NCBI GenBank assembly: GCA_050180485.1
Contig: JBFXED010000002.1
Span: forward strand, 1-64,000
Reading direction: 5' to 3'
DNA length: 64,000 nucleotides
From: CADEGL01 sp050180485
Lineage (GTDB): Bacteria; Pseudomonadota; Alphaproteobacteria; CADEGL01
Both the position numbers and the translations under genes were made by a program. This document shows, in pieces, positions 38,803 to 47,147 of the stretch. Each line of letters opens with the position of its first letter. Positions within the stretch are counted from its first letter, which is position 1. The notes beneath the pieces were generated by a model that had not been told where the DNA came from, made no database searches, and was given only the letters and a program-made list of their open reading frames with translations.

Positions 38803-39756
38803 CTAGCTCCGCCTCGGCTTCAGCCCGCGCGCGAGCGGATGGTGGGTTTGAACCAACGACTTCAGCCGGTCGTCGAGGACGTGGGTATAGATCTGCGTGG
38901 TCGAGATGTCGGCGTGGCCCAAGAGGCGCTGGACGCTGCGCAGGTCCGCGCCCCGGTTGAGCAGGTGCGTCGCGAAGGCGTGGCGCAGAACGTGCGGCGA
39001 CAATTTCGCCGGATCGAGTTTGGCCTCCAGCGCCAATTCCTTGAGGATTTGCGCGAAGCGCTGGCGCGTCAGGTGCCCGCCCGCGCCGCGCGAAGGAAAC
39101 AGCCATTTCGATTCGCGCGCGCCACGCAGGAACCGGCCGCGCGCTTCGCGCCAGCGTGCCAGCGCGGCCTCGGCCTTCTCGCCCACCGGCACCATGCGCT
39201 CCTTGCCGCCCTTGCCGCGCACCACCATGAAGCGCGGATCGCGCCCCAGCGCCGCGAGCGGCAGACCGACCAGTTCCGAGACGCGCAGGCCGGTCGAGTA
39301 AAGTACCTCCAGCAGCGCCGAGATGCGCGCGCCCTCCGGCCCTTCGCGCCGCGCGGCGGCATCGAGGAGCGCCTCCACTTCGGCCTCGCCCATGATCTTG
39401 GGCAGGGCGCGGCCGCGCTTGGGGCTGTCGATGGAAGAGGTCGGGTCGTCAGACCGCACGCCTTCGGCTGCGAGGAAGCGATGGAACTGACGCAAGGTGG
39501 AAAGACGGCGCGCCGCCGTGCGCGGATTGACCCCGGCGCGCGACGAAGCGGCCAGATAGGCACGCACATCGTCCGCGCTCGCATCGTTGGAGACCTTGCC
39601 GCGCTTGGCCAGGAAGGAAGTGAAGCCGAGGATGTCGCGCCGATAGGCAGCCACCGTGTTGGCGGCGGCCGCGCGTTCGGCCATCAGCATTTCGAGAAAG
39701 GCTTCGACGTGGCGGAGGTCCGCCGTGGGCTTGGGCGCGTGCGAGCGCTTTGCCAC
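38803..39756 (-). CDS. xerD: Site-specific tyrosine recombinase XerD
   Basis: With XerC, resolves chromosome dimers at dif under FtsK control. The 317 residues have a SAM-like core-binding domain (about 12-105) and a catalytic domain with R158, K182, H255 and R258 (HVLRHAFA), H281 (LLGHADI) and Tyr290 (QIYTHV). The HVLRHAFATHLLN and DLRSVQRLLGH pattern is that of XerD. The start is a GTG at 39756, with TGAGG about seven nt upstream. The gene lies eight bases after the large secreted-protein gene. Confidence 0.94.
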   Translation of the reverse strand: MAKRSHAPKPTADLRHVEAFLEMLMAERAAAANTVAAYRRDILGFTSFLAKRGKVSNDASADDVRAYLAASSRAGVNPRTAARRLSTLRQFHRFLAAEGVRSDDPTSSIDSPKRGRALPKIMGEAEVEALLDAAARREGPEGARISALLEVLYSTGLRVSELVGLPLAALGRDPRFMVVRGKGGKERMVPVGEKAEAALARWREARGRFLRGARESKWLFPSRGAGGHLTRQRFAQILKELALEAKLDPAKLSPHVLRHAFATHLLNRGADLRSVQRLLGHADISTTQIYTHVLDDRLKSLVQTHHPLARGLKPRRS

Positions 39757-39764
39757 GCGAAACC

Positions 39765-41393
39765 TCAGAACCCGTCCTTGAGCGCCTGCTCGACGGCGAC
39801 GCGGCGCGCGTCGGCCTCCATGCCGGACGCCTTGAGCGCACGCACCGCGATGCCGAGCGATAGCGGATGGGGCGGCTGCGGCTTCGCCAGGACGACGAGG
39901 GCCAGAAGCGCCGTCTCGCCCGTGCGCAAACTACCGCCATCGCGTGCCAGCGCCTGCCATGCCACCACCTCACCCACCGTCGCCGGCAGGCTGGCGTTGT
40001 CGTTGAGTTGGGCCGTCCACAGGTCATGCTCGACCGGCCGGTCGAACGCGTCGAACAAGGCGTTCAGGCGCAGGGCGCGCGCTGTTTGCCCGCTGGCCGC
40101 CGCCTTGACGCGTTCCTTCGTGGCACCGTCCGCTTCCGTCGCGCCCGCCAGACGCGCCAGAGCCCAAAGACCAGCGTCGCCCGACGTGGACGACGATTTG
40201 AGAAGCGCGAGCCAGGGCCGCGCGCCGGAGAGATCACCCTCGCTTAAGAAGGCGCGCGCCGCGTCGGACGCCAGCGACGCCGTCTCCGGACCCGCGGGCA
40301 CTTCGCGCAAGAGCGGCAGCATGGTGCGTGCGGTGGTGCCGAACATTCCCCCTTTGCGGGAAAGTGAAAGCGCGGTGCTCAACTCGCCCGCCCGCGTCTT
40401 TGGATCGGGCTTCGCCTTGGCGGCCTGATACAGCATGGCGCGCGAACGCGGCCCGTAGACAGCACCTGCGGTGACCGTGGCGTTGGCGAACTCTTCCGGC
40501 CGGAAGGTTACGGATTCATAGAGCGAGACCAGCGTCGCGGTTGGCAGGACGCCCAGAGCCTCGGCCTGCTCTCCGGCTTCGATGCGCGTCAGCGTTTCGG
40601 CCTGGGCGCTTTCCGCGATGGCGCGCAGCATGGTGGGATTCTTCGTGCGCGCGGCGTCGGGCGGAATCGTCTGGCGCAGGGCGCGGATCATGGCCAGGTG
40701 CAGCGGTGTGGGATCGGGCAGGCTCTCGACCGTGCCGGGCTTACCCGCCAGCGAGTCCATCAGGATGAAGAACGCGCGGTCGGTCGACAGGCCCTGTTCG
40801 CGCAGCACGTCGAGGCTCAACGACGCCGAGGCCGCCTTGCCGTCAGCGACGTCGCAGAAGGCCGCGGCCTTCTGCCAATAGGCGTCGGTCGATTGGCGCA
40901 GCGCGCCCTCCACCTCCGCGCAGGCGCCCGGCGTGTCGCCGGACAGGAATGCGCCATCGGCGCGGATGCGCCGCAATGCGGGATCGGTCTGCGGCGTGGC
41001 GGCGGAGCGCAGGATCGCGGCCGCGGCCGGAACCTGCCCCAACGCCGCCGCGCGTTCGGCGCGCAGAGCGAGGAAGCTTTTGGTCGCCGGGCCAGCCGGC
41101 GGCTTCTGCATGGAAAGCACCAGACGCCGACCCAAATCCGTCAGCGCGCGCGATGTGCCGGCGGCCGGAATACGGGGCAGCAAGTTCTCGACCAGCGGAC
41201 GGGGTGTGTCCTGCCACAGATCGGGCGCGAAACCCTCGGGCGGCTGGAGCAGGCCGAACCCTTCCGGATCGGGCGCCGTCAGGGTTTGGACCTTGACCTG
41301 GCCGCCCGCGCTTTGGGCGAAAGCCGGCGCGAGGCCGAGCGCCAGGACAGCCGCCGCCGCGACCGGCGCGACGAAATGGAGGGCTCTTTTCAT
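39765..41393 (-). CDS. Secreted alanine-rich protein of unknown function
   Basis: A 542-residue protein with a clear signal peptide (1-27: MKRALHFVAP, hydrophobic stretch, cleavage near AFA-QS). The mature part is Ala/Leu-rich and predicted helical, with pairs of helices separated by short loops (for example around 95-180 and 290-420), which resembles TPR or Sel1-like solenoids without a clean consensus. I cannot assign a function. The location beside xerD and divergent from aroK is similar in other Rhodospirillales, where it is annotated only as hypothetical. The start at ATG 41393 is set by the signal peptide. It is likely co-transcribed with xerD. Confidence 0.8.
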   Translation of the reverse strand: MKRALHFVAPVAAAAVLALGLAPAFAQSAGGQVKVQTLTAPDPEGFGLLQPPEGFAPDLWQDTPRPLVENLLPRIPAAGTSRALTDLGRRLVLSMQKPPAGPATKSFLALRAERAAALGQVPAAAAILRSAATPQTDPALRRIRADGAFLSGDTPGACAEVEGALRQSTDAYWQKAAAFCDVADGKAASASLSLDVLREQGLSTDRAFFILMDSLAGKPGTVESLPDPTPLHLAMIRALRQTIPPDAARTKNPTMLRAIAESAQAETLTRIEAGEQAEALGVLPTATLVSLYESVTFRPEEFANATVTAGAVYGPRSRAMLYQAAKAKPDPKTRAGELSTALSLSRKGGMFGTTARTMLPLLREVPAGPETASLASDAARAFLSEGDLSGARPWLALLKSSSTSGDAGLWALARLAGATEADGATKERVKAAASGQTARALRLNALFDAFDRPVEHDLWTAQLNDNASLPATVGEVVAWQALARDGGSLRTGETALLALVVLAKPQPPHPLSLGIAVRALKASGMEADARRVAVEQALKDGF

Positions 41394-41560
41394 TCGCAGA
41401 ATCCGCGTCGCGTAAGGGAAAGGCGGGCGCATGGCAGGACAGTCCGCCGGGGCATGTGCTAGGGTTGCGCGGTGGCGATTTTAAGGCAGCAACTCCGTTC
41501 GACAATGATCATTCGACCCTTTTTCGGCCCGCTCGCGGCGCCCGCCCGCCGGTCCCTTCC

Positions 41561-42121
41561 ATGACGCGCGCGACACCGAAATCCGACAAGATCATCGTGC
41601 TCGTCGGCCTGATGGGCGCGGGCAAGACCTGCATCGGCAAGCGCCTGGCCCAGGAGCTGGGCCTGCCCTTCGTCGATGCCGACCATGAAATCGAGGAAGC
41701 GGCCGGCTGCACCATTCCCGAAATCTTCGCCAAGCACGGCGAGGCCGCGTTCCGCGACGGCGAGCGGCGCGTGATCGCGCGCCTGCTCGACAATCCCCCC
41801 CATGTGCTGGCCACCGGCGGCGGTGCGTTCATCGATCCCACGACGCGCGCCAAGGTCGCGGAGAAGGGCGTCTCGGTCTGGTTGCGCGCCAGCATCGACA
41901 TCCTGATGCGGCGCACCGCGCGGCGGAACAACCGCCCGCTGTTGAAGAAGGGAAGCCGGCGCGAAACGCTCGAACGCCTGATCGAAGAGCGCTACCCGAT
42001 CTACGCCGAAGCCGACATCACGGTCGACAGTGTCGATGCGCCGCCCGAGGTGACGGTCGAACGCGTGATGGCGGCGCTGAAGGAATTCAACCGCCCCGTA
42101 CGCAAGAGTGCTGCGTCATGA
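41561..42121 (+). CDS. aroK: Shikimate kinase
   Basis: Phosphorylates shikimate in the aromatic amino acid pathway. The 186 residues have the P-loop GLMGAGKT (16-23), the shikimate-binding DADHEIE, FRDGERR and TGGGAF, and the LID region with RRNNRPLL. ATG 41561 is chosen because the frame before it does not resemble the family. The stop overlaps the aroB start by four bases, so kinase and dehydroquinate synthase are coupled. Confidence 0.96.
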   Translation: MTRATPKSDKIIVLVGLMGAGKTCIGKRLAQELGLPFVDADHEIEEAAGCTIPEIFAKHGEAAFRDGERRVIARLLDNPPHVLATGGGAFIDPTTRAKVAEKGVSVWLRASIDILMRRTARRNNRPLLKKGSRRETLERLIEERYPIYAEADITVDSVDAPPEVTVERVMAALKEFNRPVRKSAAS

Positions 42122-43254
42122 AGCCCGCCGCCGCTGCCTCGAACGGGATCGAAACCCTGCGCGTCGAGTTGGGCGAACGCGGCTACGACATCCTGGTGGG
42201 CGCGGACCTAATCGCGCAGGCGGGCAAGCACATGAAGCCCGTGCTGCCGCGCCCGCGCGTCGTCGTGATAACCGACGAGACCGTCGCCAAGCTGCATCTG
42301 GCCGCGCTGACGGCCTCTCTCCACGACGCGGGCATCGCGCACGGCACGGTCGTGCTGCCGGCGGGCGAGGCCACCAAGGACTTCGCGCATCTGGAACGGC
42401 TGACCGAGGAGCTATTGGCCCAGCGCGTCGAACGCTCGACCATGCTGGTCGCGCTGGGCGGTGGGGTGATCGGCGACATCGCGGGTTTTGCCGCCAGTAT
42501 CGTGCTGCGCGGTCTCGACTTCGTGCAGATTCCGACCACGCTCTTGGCCCAAGTCGACAGCGCGGTCGGCGGCAAGACCGCCATCAACACCAAGCGCGGC
42601 AAGAACCTGGTCGGCGCCTTTCACCAGCCGCGCCTGGTCCTGGCCGATACGGGCGCGCTCTCGACCCTGCCCAAGCGCGAGCTTCTGGCCGGCTATGCCG
42701 AGGTGGTGAAGTATGGGCTGATCGACGACGCGCCTTTCTTCGCCTGGCTGGAGGAGAACGGACCCGCGCTGATCGCGGGTGACGCGGCCCTGCGCCGCCG
42801 GGCGGTGGCGGCGAGCTGTGCCGCCAAGGCGCGCATCGTGGCGCTGGACGAGCGCGAGACGGGACCGCGTGCACTCCTCAACCTCGGCCACACCTTCGGC
42901 CATGCGCTGGAAGCCGAGGCCGGCTATGGCGGCGCCGTGCTGCATGGCGAAGCCGTGGCCGCCGGCATGACGATGGCGTTCGACCTGTCCGCGCGCCTGG
43001 GCCTTTGCCCGGCGGAGGACGCCGCGCGCGTGCGACGGCATCTGCGAGCGGTGGGCCTGCCGACCGGCATCGACATCCTGGGTCCGGCCGGGCGCGGTGC
43101 CGACCGGCTGATCGACCACATGCGACAGGACAAGAAAGTGAAGGATGGTCGCGTGACCTTTATCTTGGCGCGCGGCATCGGACGATCCTTCATCGCCCAC
43201 GACGTCGAGCTGGACGAGGTGCGCCGCATGCTTGATGCGGCCGCCGCGGCGTAA
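42118..43254 (+). CDS. aroB: 3-dehydroquinate synthase
   Basis: Second step of the shikimate pathway: NAD- and metal-dependent conversion of DAHP to 3-dehydroquinate. The 378 residues have the NAD-binding ALGGGVIGDIAGF, QIPTTLLAQVDSAVGGKT, metal ligands in the LNLGHTFGHALE segment and downstream His, and the C-terminal MRQDKKVKDG. The aroK-aroB order and four-base overlap are typical. A CNNM transporter gene follows after three bases, probably in the same transcript. Confidence 0.97.
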   Translation: MKPAAAASNGIETLRVELGERGYDILVGADLIAQAGKHMKPVLPRPRVVVITDETVAKLHLAALTASLHDAGIAHGTVVLPAGEATKDFAHLERLTEELLAQRVERSTMLVALGGGVIGDIAGFAASIVLRGLDFVQIPTTLLAQVDSAVGGKTAINTKRGKNLVGAFHQPRLVLADTGALSTLPKRELLAGYAEVVKYGLIDDAPFFAWLEENGPALIAGDAALRRRAVAASCAAKARIVALDERETGPRALLNLGHTFGHALEAEAGYGGAVLHGEAVAAGMTMAFDLSARLGLCPAEDAARVRRHLRAVGLPTGIDILGPAGRGADRLIDHMRQDKKVKDGRVTFILARGIGRSFIAHDVELDEVRRMLDAAAAA

Positions 43255-43257
43255 GGC

Positions 43258-44541
43258 ATGGACACGGGATTCTGGATCACGCTCGGCGCCGTCGTGGCGC
43301 TGGTTCTTTGTTCCGCGTTCTTCTCGGCGTCCGAAACGGCGGTCACGGCCGCTTCGCGTGCGCGCTTGCACCGCCTGGCCAACCAGGGAAACAAACGCGC
43401 ACGGATGGTCGAGCGCCTGCGCGAGGAACAGGACCGCCTGATCGGCGGTATCCTGTTCGGCAATAATCTGGTCAACATCGTGGCCTCGGCCTTGGCCACG
43501 GGTGCCCTGGTCGCGCTGGTGGGCGAAGCGGGCGTGGTCTACGCAGCGGCCGGCATGACCGTGGTCGTCGTCTTGTTCGGCGAGGTTCTGCCCAAGACCT
43601 ATGCGATCTACCGGCCGGTGCGCACGTCGCTGGCGCTCGCACCCGTGTTGCGCCTGGTGATCGCCGTTCTCACGCCGGTGACGAAGGCCATGCAGGCCAT
43701 CGTGGTCGCGATCCTGCGCGCGGGCGGCGCGCGCGCGGTCCCGCGCCTGTCGGCGGCCTCGCTGGAAGAGGAGTTGCGCGGCAGCATCGACCTGCACGGC
43801 CAAGGCAAGATCGGCGAATCGCGCCGGATGCTGCACAGCGTTCTGGATCTGGCCGATTACGAGGTCGGCGATATCATGACCCACCGCAAGGCGATGGCCA
43901 TGATCGACGCGGGCGAGCCCGCGCCGAAGGTCGTCGAAAAGGCGCTGGCCAGCCCCTTCACGCGCATCCCGCTGTGGCGCGACAAGCCCGACAACATCGT
44001 GGGCATCCTGAACACTAAGTCGCTGTTGCGCGGCTTCCTGGCCCATACGGGCGATCATGCGACCTTCGATCCCACCGTCTTCGCGACGCCGCCCTGGTTC
44101 GTGCCGGACACGACTAAGCTGATCGACCAGCTGCGTGCCTTCCGCGACCGGCGCGAGCACATGGCGATGGTGGTCGACGAGTACGGCACGCTGATGGGCC
44201 TGATCACCCTCGAGGACGTGGTCGAGGAGATCGTGGGCGACATCTTCGACGAGCACGAGACCGCCCTGCCCGGCGTGCGGCGCGAGCCCGACGGAAGCTA
44301 CGTCGTGCGCGGCACGGTCACGGTGCGCGAGCTGAACCGCCAGTTCAACTGGCGATTGCCCGAGGAAGAGGCCGCGACCATCGCGGGCCTGGTCATCCGC
44401 GAGGCGCGCATCATCCCCGAGCCCGGCCAGCGCTTCACCTTTCACGATTTCGGCTTCGAGATCCTGCGCCGCCAGCGCAACCAGCTCACCTCGCTGCGCG
44501 TGACGCCGCCGGCCACCGCCGCGCCGGAACTCGCGGCTTGA
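43258..44541 (+). CDS. CNNM/CorC-HlyC family transporter with CBS domains
   Basis: Inner-membrane protein of 427 residues: DUF21 membrane domain (about 1-145; FFSASETAVTAASRARL is the signature), CBS pair (about 200-325, with the nucleotide-binding VVDEYGTLMGLITLEDVVEEIVGDI) and a C-terminal CorC_HlyC domain (about 340-420). Family members take part in magnesium or cobalt efflux or sodium-coupled Mg transport. It begins three bases after the aroB stop. Confidence 0.93.
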   Translation: MDTGFWITLGAVVALVLCSAFFSASETAVTAASRARLHRLANQGNKRARMVERLREEQDRLIGGILFGNNLVNIVASALATGALVALVGEAGVVYAAAGMTVVVVLFGEVLPKTYAIYRPVRTSLALAPVLRLVIAVLTPVTKAMQAIVVAILRAGGARAVPRLSAASLEEELRGSIDLHGQGKIGESRRMLHSVLDLADYEVGDIMTHRKAMAMIDAGEPAPKVVEKALASPFTRIPLWRDKPDNIVGILNTKSLLRGFLAHTGDHATFDPTVFATPPWFVPDTTKLIDQLRAFRDRREHMAMVVDEYGTLMGLITLEDVVEEIVGDIFDEHETALPGVRREPDGSYVVRGTVTVRELNRQFNWRLPEEEAATIAGLVIREARIIPEPGQRFTFHDFGFEILRRQRNQLTSLRVTPPATAAPELAA

Positions 44542-44598
44542 CCCTCGCCGCCGCGCGGCCTACCTCTCCCCCGCGATAAATTGAACGAAGGAACATCC

Positions 44599-45153
44599 AT
44601 GCCCCTTTCGCCTCCCGCCGCGCGCAAGGAGTTGCACCTGCGCCAGGTCGAAGTTCGCGGCTACCAGCGCGAGGATGGTCTTTGGGACATCGAGGGCCGT
44701 CTGGTCGATACCAAGACCTACGGCTTCGACAATTTCGACCGCGGCCGTATCGAGGCCGGGCAGCCCGTCCACCAGATGCTGCTGCGCCTGACTCTGGACG
44801 ATGAGATGCTGATCGTCGACGCCGAAGCGGTGACGGAAGAATCGCCTTACAACGTCTGCAAGGCGGTCGGCCCCAACTTCGCGCGGCTGAAGGGTATCCG
44901 GATCGGCGCGGGCTGGCGGCGCCAAGTCCAGGCCGCGGTCGGCGGCGCCGAGGGCTGCACCCATCTGGTCGAGCTGCTCGGCCCCATGGCCACCACGGCT
45001 TATCAGACCATCTGGCCGGTCGTGGCACGCAAGCGCGAGGCCGCGGGCGAGACATGGAAGTCCAAGCCCAAGACGATCGACACGTGCCACGCCTATGCCA
45101 GCGACGGCCCGGTGGTGAAGCGCCTATGGCCGGAGTTCTATACGGGTCGCTAG
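44599..45153 (+). CDS. DUF2889 domain-containing protein
   Basis: Soluble protein of 184 residues of the DUF2889 family, function unknown. It starts with a basic stretch (AARKELHLRQVEVRGYQR), has the family pattern DGLWDIEGRLVDTKTY and an aromatic-rich core with conserved cysteines (NVCKAV, EGCTHLVELL), and ends in RLWPEFYTGR. ATG 44599 has GAAGGAAC six nt upstream. It converges with bolA; the ends overlap by four bases. Confidence 0.9.
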   Translation: MPLSPPAARKELHLRQVEVRGYQREDGLWDIEGRLVDTKTYGFDNFDRGRIEAGQPVHQMLLRLTLDDEMLIVDAEAVTEESPYNVCKAVGPNFARLKGIRIGAGWRRQVQAAVGGAEGCTHLVELLGPMATTAYQTIWPVVARKREAAGETWKSKPKTIDTCHAYASDGPVVKRLWPEFYTGR

Positions 45154-45416
45154 GCGTCTTCCGCGGGGGTGCGGGTGACGAGGGCCAGCGCGTGGATCTG
45201 GCCCGCCAATTCCGCCTCCAGCACCTTGAAGACCATGCGCTGGCGCTCGACCCGGCTTTTGCCGGCGAAAGCCTCGGAAACGACCGCGACGTTGAAATGG
45301 GTCTCCCCGCCCGGACGCGCTCCGGCGTGGCCGGCATGGCGGTGGGAATCGTCCACCACCTCGAGCCGGATCGGCTTGAACGCCTCGGTCAGCTTGCGGC
45401 GGATGGTATCGGCCAT
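45150..45416 (-). CDS. BolA family protein
   Basis: An 88-residue BolA-type protein with the class II KH-like fold and the invariant-looking core HRHAGHAGA, followed by GETHFNVAVVSEAF and RVERQRMVF. BolA proteins pair with monothiol glutaredoxins to handle Fe-S clusters or affect transcription and envelope shape. Start ATG 45416 is preferred (MADTIRRKLTEAF); ATG 45422 and 45434 are in frame. Divergent from the J-domain gene, as is common in this class. A TTGACA on the minus strand (complement 45457-45462) may belong to its promoter. Confidence 0.93.
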   Translation of the reverse strand: MADTIRRKLTEAFKPIRLEVVDDSHRHAGHAGARPGGETHFNVAVVSEAFAGKSRVERQRMVFKVLEAELAGQIHALALVTRTPAEDA

Positions 45417-45526
45417 GGTCATGACGGGGGGCACGCTGGCGCGGCATGTAAGCCCCTGTCAACCCAGGATTTCTGGGCTGGACGGCATTCTTGCCAGGTA
45501 GGAGGCAAGTCCACATACTGCCCGCC

Positions 45527-46102
45527 ATGTCGCGGAGAAGGGCGCGAACCCTGGACGATTACGGGCTGGATGAGGCGGTGCAGATTCGCGCTTGCGACCA
45601 TCCGGGCTGTGACCGCGCCGGCGAATATCGCGCCCCGCGTTCGCGCACCGATTTGCGCTCCTACTACCATTTCTGCCTCGACCACGTGCGCGCCTACAAC
45701 CTGTCCTGGGACTATTTCGCCGATATGTCGACCGACCAGATCGAGAATGTCATCCGCCGCTCCACCGTCTGGGAGCGCCCGAGCTGGCCGTTCGGCTCGC
45801 GCCCCGCGAACGCGGGCCCGGACGAAGAGCGCGTCGCCGACCCTTTCGGCTTCTTCCGCCCCGGCGGCGAGGCACATCAGGCGCAAGCACAAGACCGGCC
45901 GCGTTTCTCGGCGACGGAGGAGCGCGCGCTGGCCGTGCTCGAGGTCGAACCTCCCATCACCAAGGAGCGCGTCAAGGCCCGCTACAAGGCGCTGGTGAAG
46001 CGCCACCATCCTGATGCGAACGGCGGCGACAAGGCCTCCGAGGAGCGCTTGAAGAAGATCAACGAGGCCTATTCCACGCTCAAGGCGGCTGCGCTGCCCT
46101 GA
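45527..46102 (+). CDS. J-domain protein with an N-terminal cysteine motif
   Basis: A 191-residue DnaJ-like co-chaperone. The C-terminal J domain (about 125-190) has the HPD motif in VKRHHPDANGGDK, so it should stimulate DnaK ATPase. The N-terminal half has cysteines and a His that could bind zinc (CDHPGCDRAG and FCLDHVRAYN). It contains no G/F region or peptide-binding domain. ATG 45527 is chosen; no strong Shine-Dalgarno is seen. The gene lies just upstream of cobS, an order conserved in alphaproteobacteria, which suggests a link to the cobaltochelatase or simply shared transcription. Confidence 0.9.
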   Translation: MSRRRARTLDDYGLDEAVQIRACDHPGCDRAGEYRAPRSRTDLRSYYHFCLDHVRAYNLSWDYFADMSTDQIENVIRRSTVWERPSWPFGSRPANAGPDEERVADPFGFFRPGGEAHQAQAQDRPRFSATEERALAVLEVEPPITKERVKARYKALVKRHHPDANGGDKASEERLKKINEAYSTLKAAALP

Positions 46103-46145
46103 TCCCTTTCCCGACATTCATCCCACAGAACCGGAATCGACGCAC

Positions 46146-47138
46146 ATGACCGCGACCAATGGAACATCCCCATTCATCGACCGCCCCGACATCACGGTCT
46201 CGGTGCGTCAGACCTTCGGCTTCGATCTGGACATGGACGTGCCGGCGTTCAGCCGCGCGAACGAGTATGTCCCCGACGTGGACGACAGCTATCGCTTCGA
46301 TCACGACACCACGCTCGCGATCCTGGCCGGCTTCGCCTACAACCGCCGCGTCATGATCCAGGGCTATCATGGCACCGGCAAATCCACGCATATCGAGCAG
46401 GTTGCCGCGCGCCTCAATTGGCCCTGCATCCGCGTCAACCTGGACAGCCACATCAGCCGCATCGACCTGATCGGGCGCGATGCGATCGTGTTGAAGGACG
46501 GCAAGCAGGTGACGGAGTTCCGCGAAGGCATCCTGCCCTGGGCGTTGCAGCATCCCGCCGCGCTTTGCTTCGACGAGTATGACGCCGGCCGACCGGACGT
46601 GATGTTCGTGATCCAGCGCGTGCTCGAACTGGAGAGCAAGTTCACCCTGCTCGACCAGAACCGCGTCATCCGCCCGCACCCGTTCTTCCGCCTGTTCGCC
46701 ACCTCGAACACGGTGGGCCTGGGCGACACGACCGGCCTCTATCACGGCACCCAGCAGATCAACCAAGGCCAGATGGACCGCTGGAACATCGTGGCCACGT
46801 TGAACTACCTGCCGCACGAGGCCGAGTGCAACATCGTGCTGGCCAAGGTGAAGAGCTATGACAACCCGCAAGGTCGCGAGACGATCAAGGCCATGGTCGC
46901 GCTGGCCGACCTGACGCGCTCGGGCTTCGTCAACGGCGACCTGTCGACCGTGATGTCGCCGCGCACGGTCATCACCTGGGCGCAGAACGCCGAGATCTTC
47001 AAGGATGTCGCGTTCGCCTTCCGCGTCACCTTCGTGAACAAGTGCGACGAGGTGGAGCGTTCCACGGTGGCCGAATACTACCAGCGTTGCTTCGGCCACG
47101 AGCTGCCGGAGGCCGCGGGCCGCGCTACGCTGTCCTAA
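46146..47138 (+). CDS. cobS: Cobaltochelatase subunit CobS
   Basis: AAA+ ATPase of the aerobic cobaltochelatase CobNST, which inserts cobalt into hydrogenobyrinate a,c-diamide during cobalamin synthesis. The 330 residues have Walker A GYHGTGKST (73-81), Walker B near LCFDEYDAG and the sensor region RLFATSNTVGLGD. It lies nine bases before cobT. The large subunit CobN is not in the window. The name cobS is also used for an unrelated cobalamin synthase; this is the AAA+ subunit. Confidence 0.97.
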   Translation: MTATNGTSPFIDRPDITVSVRQTFGFDLDMDVPAFSRANEYVPDVDDSYRFDHDTTLAILAGFAYNRRVMIQGYHGTGKSTHIEQVAARLNWPCIRVNLDSHISRIDLIGRDAIVLKDGKQVTEFREGILPWALQHPAALCFDEYDAGRPDVMFVIQRVLELESKFTLLDQNRVIRPHPFFRLFATSNTVGLGDTTGLYHGTQQINQGQMDRWNIVATLNYLPHEAECNIVLAKVKSYDNPQGRETIKAMVALADLTRSGFVNGDLSTVMSPRTVITWAQNAEIFKDVAFAFRVTFVNKCDEVERSTVAEYYQRCFGHELPEAAGRATLS

Positions 47139-47147
47139 GCGATCGCG

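Noticed and set aside
38803..39756. Mobile-element integrase
   Set aside because: All residues and the HVLRHAFATHLLN signature fit chromosomal XerD; no attachment repeats or cargo genes are seen.
42412..44445. 677-codon minus-strand frame
   Set aside because: Antisense of aroB and the CNNM transporter, with no recognisable domain and typical antisense His/Gln/Asp bias.
45440..45526. Shared promoter of bolA and the J-protein gene with a CCCAG/CTGGG hairpin
   Set aside because: A TTGACA is present on the minus strand, but no acceptable -10 follows; left as a remark in the bolA entry.
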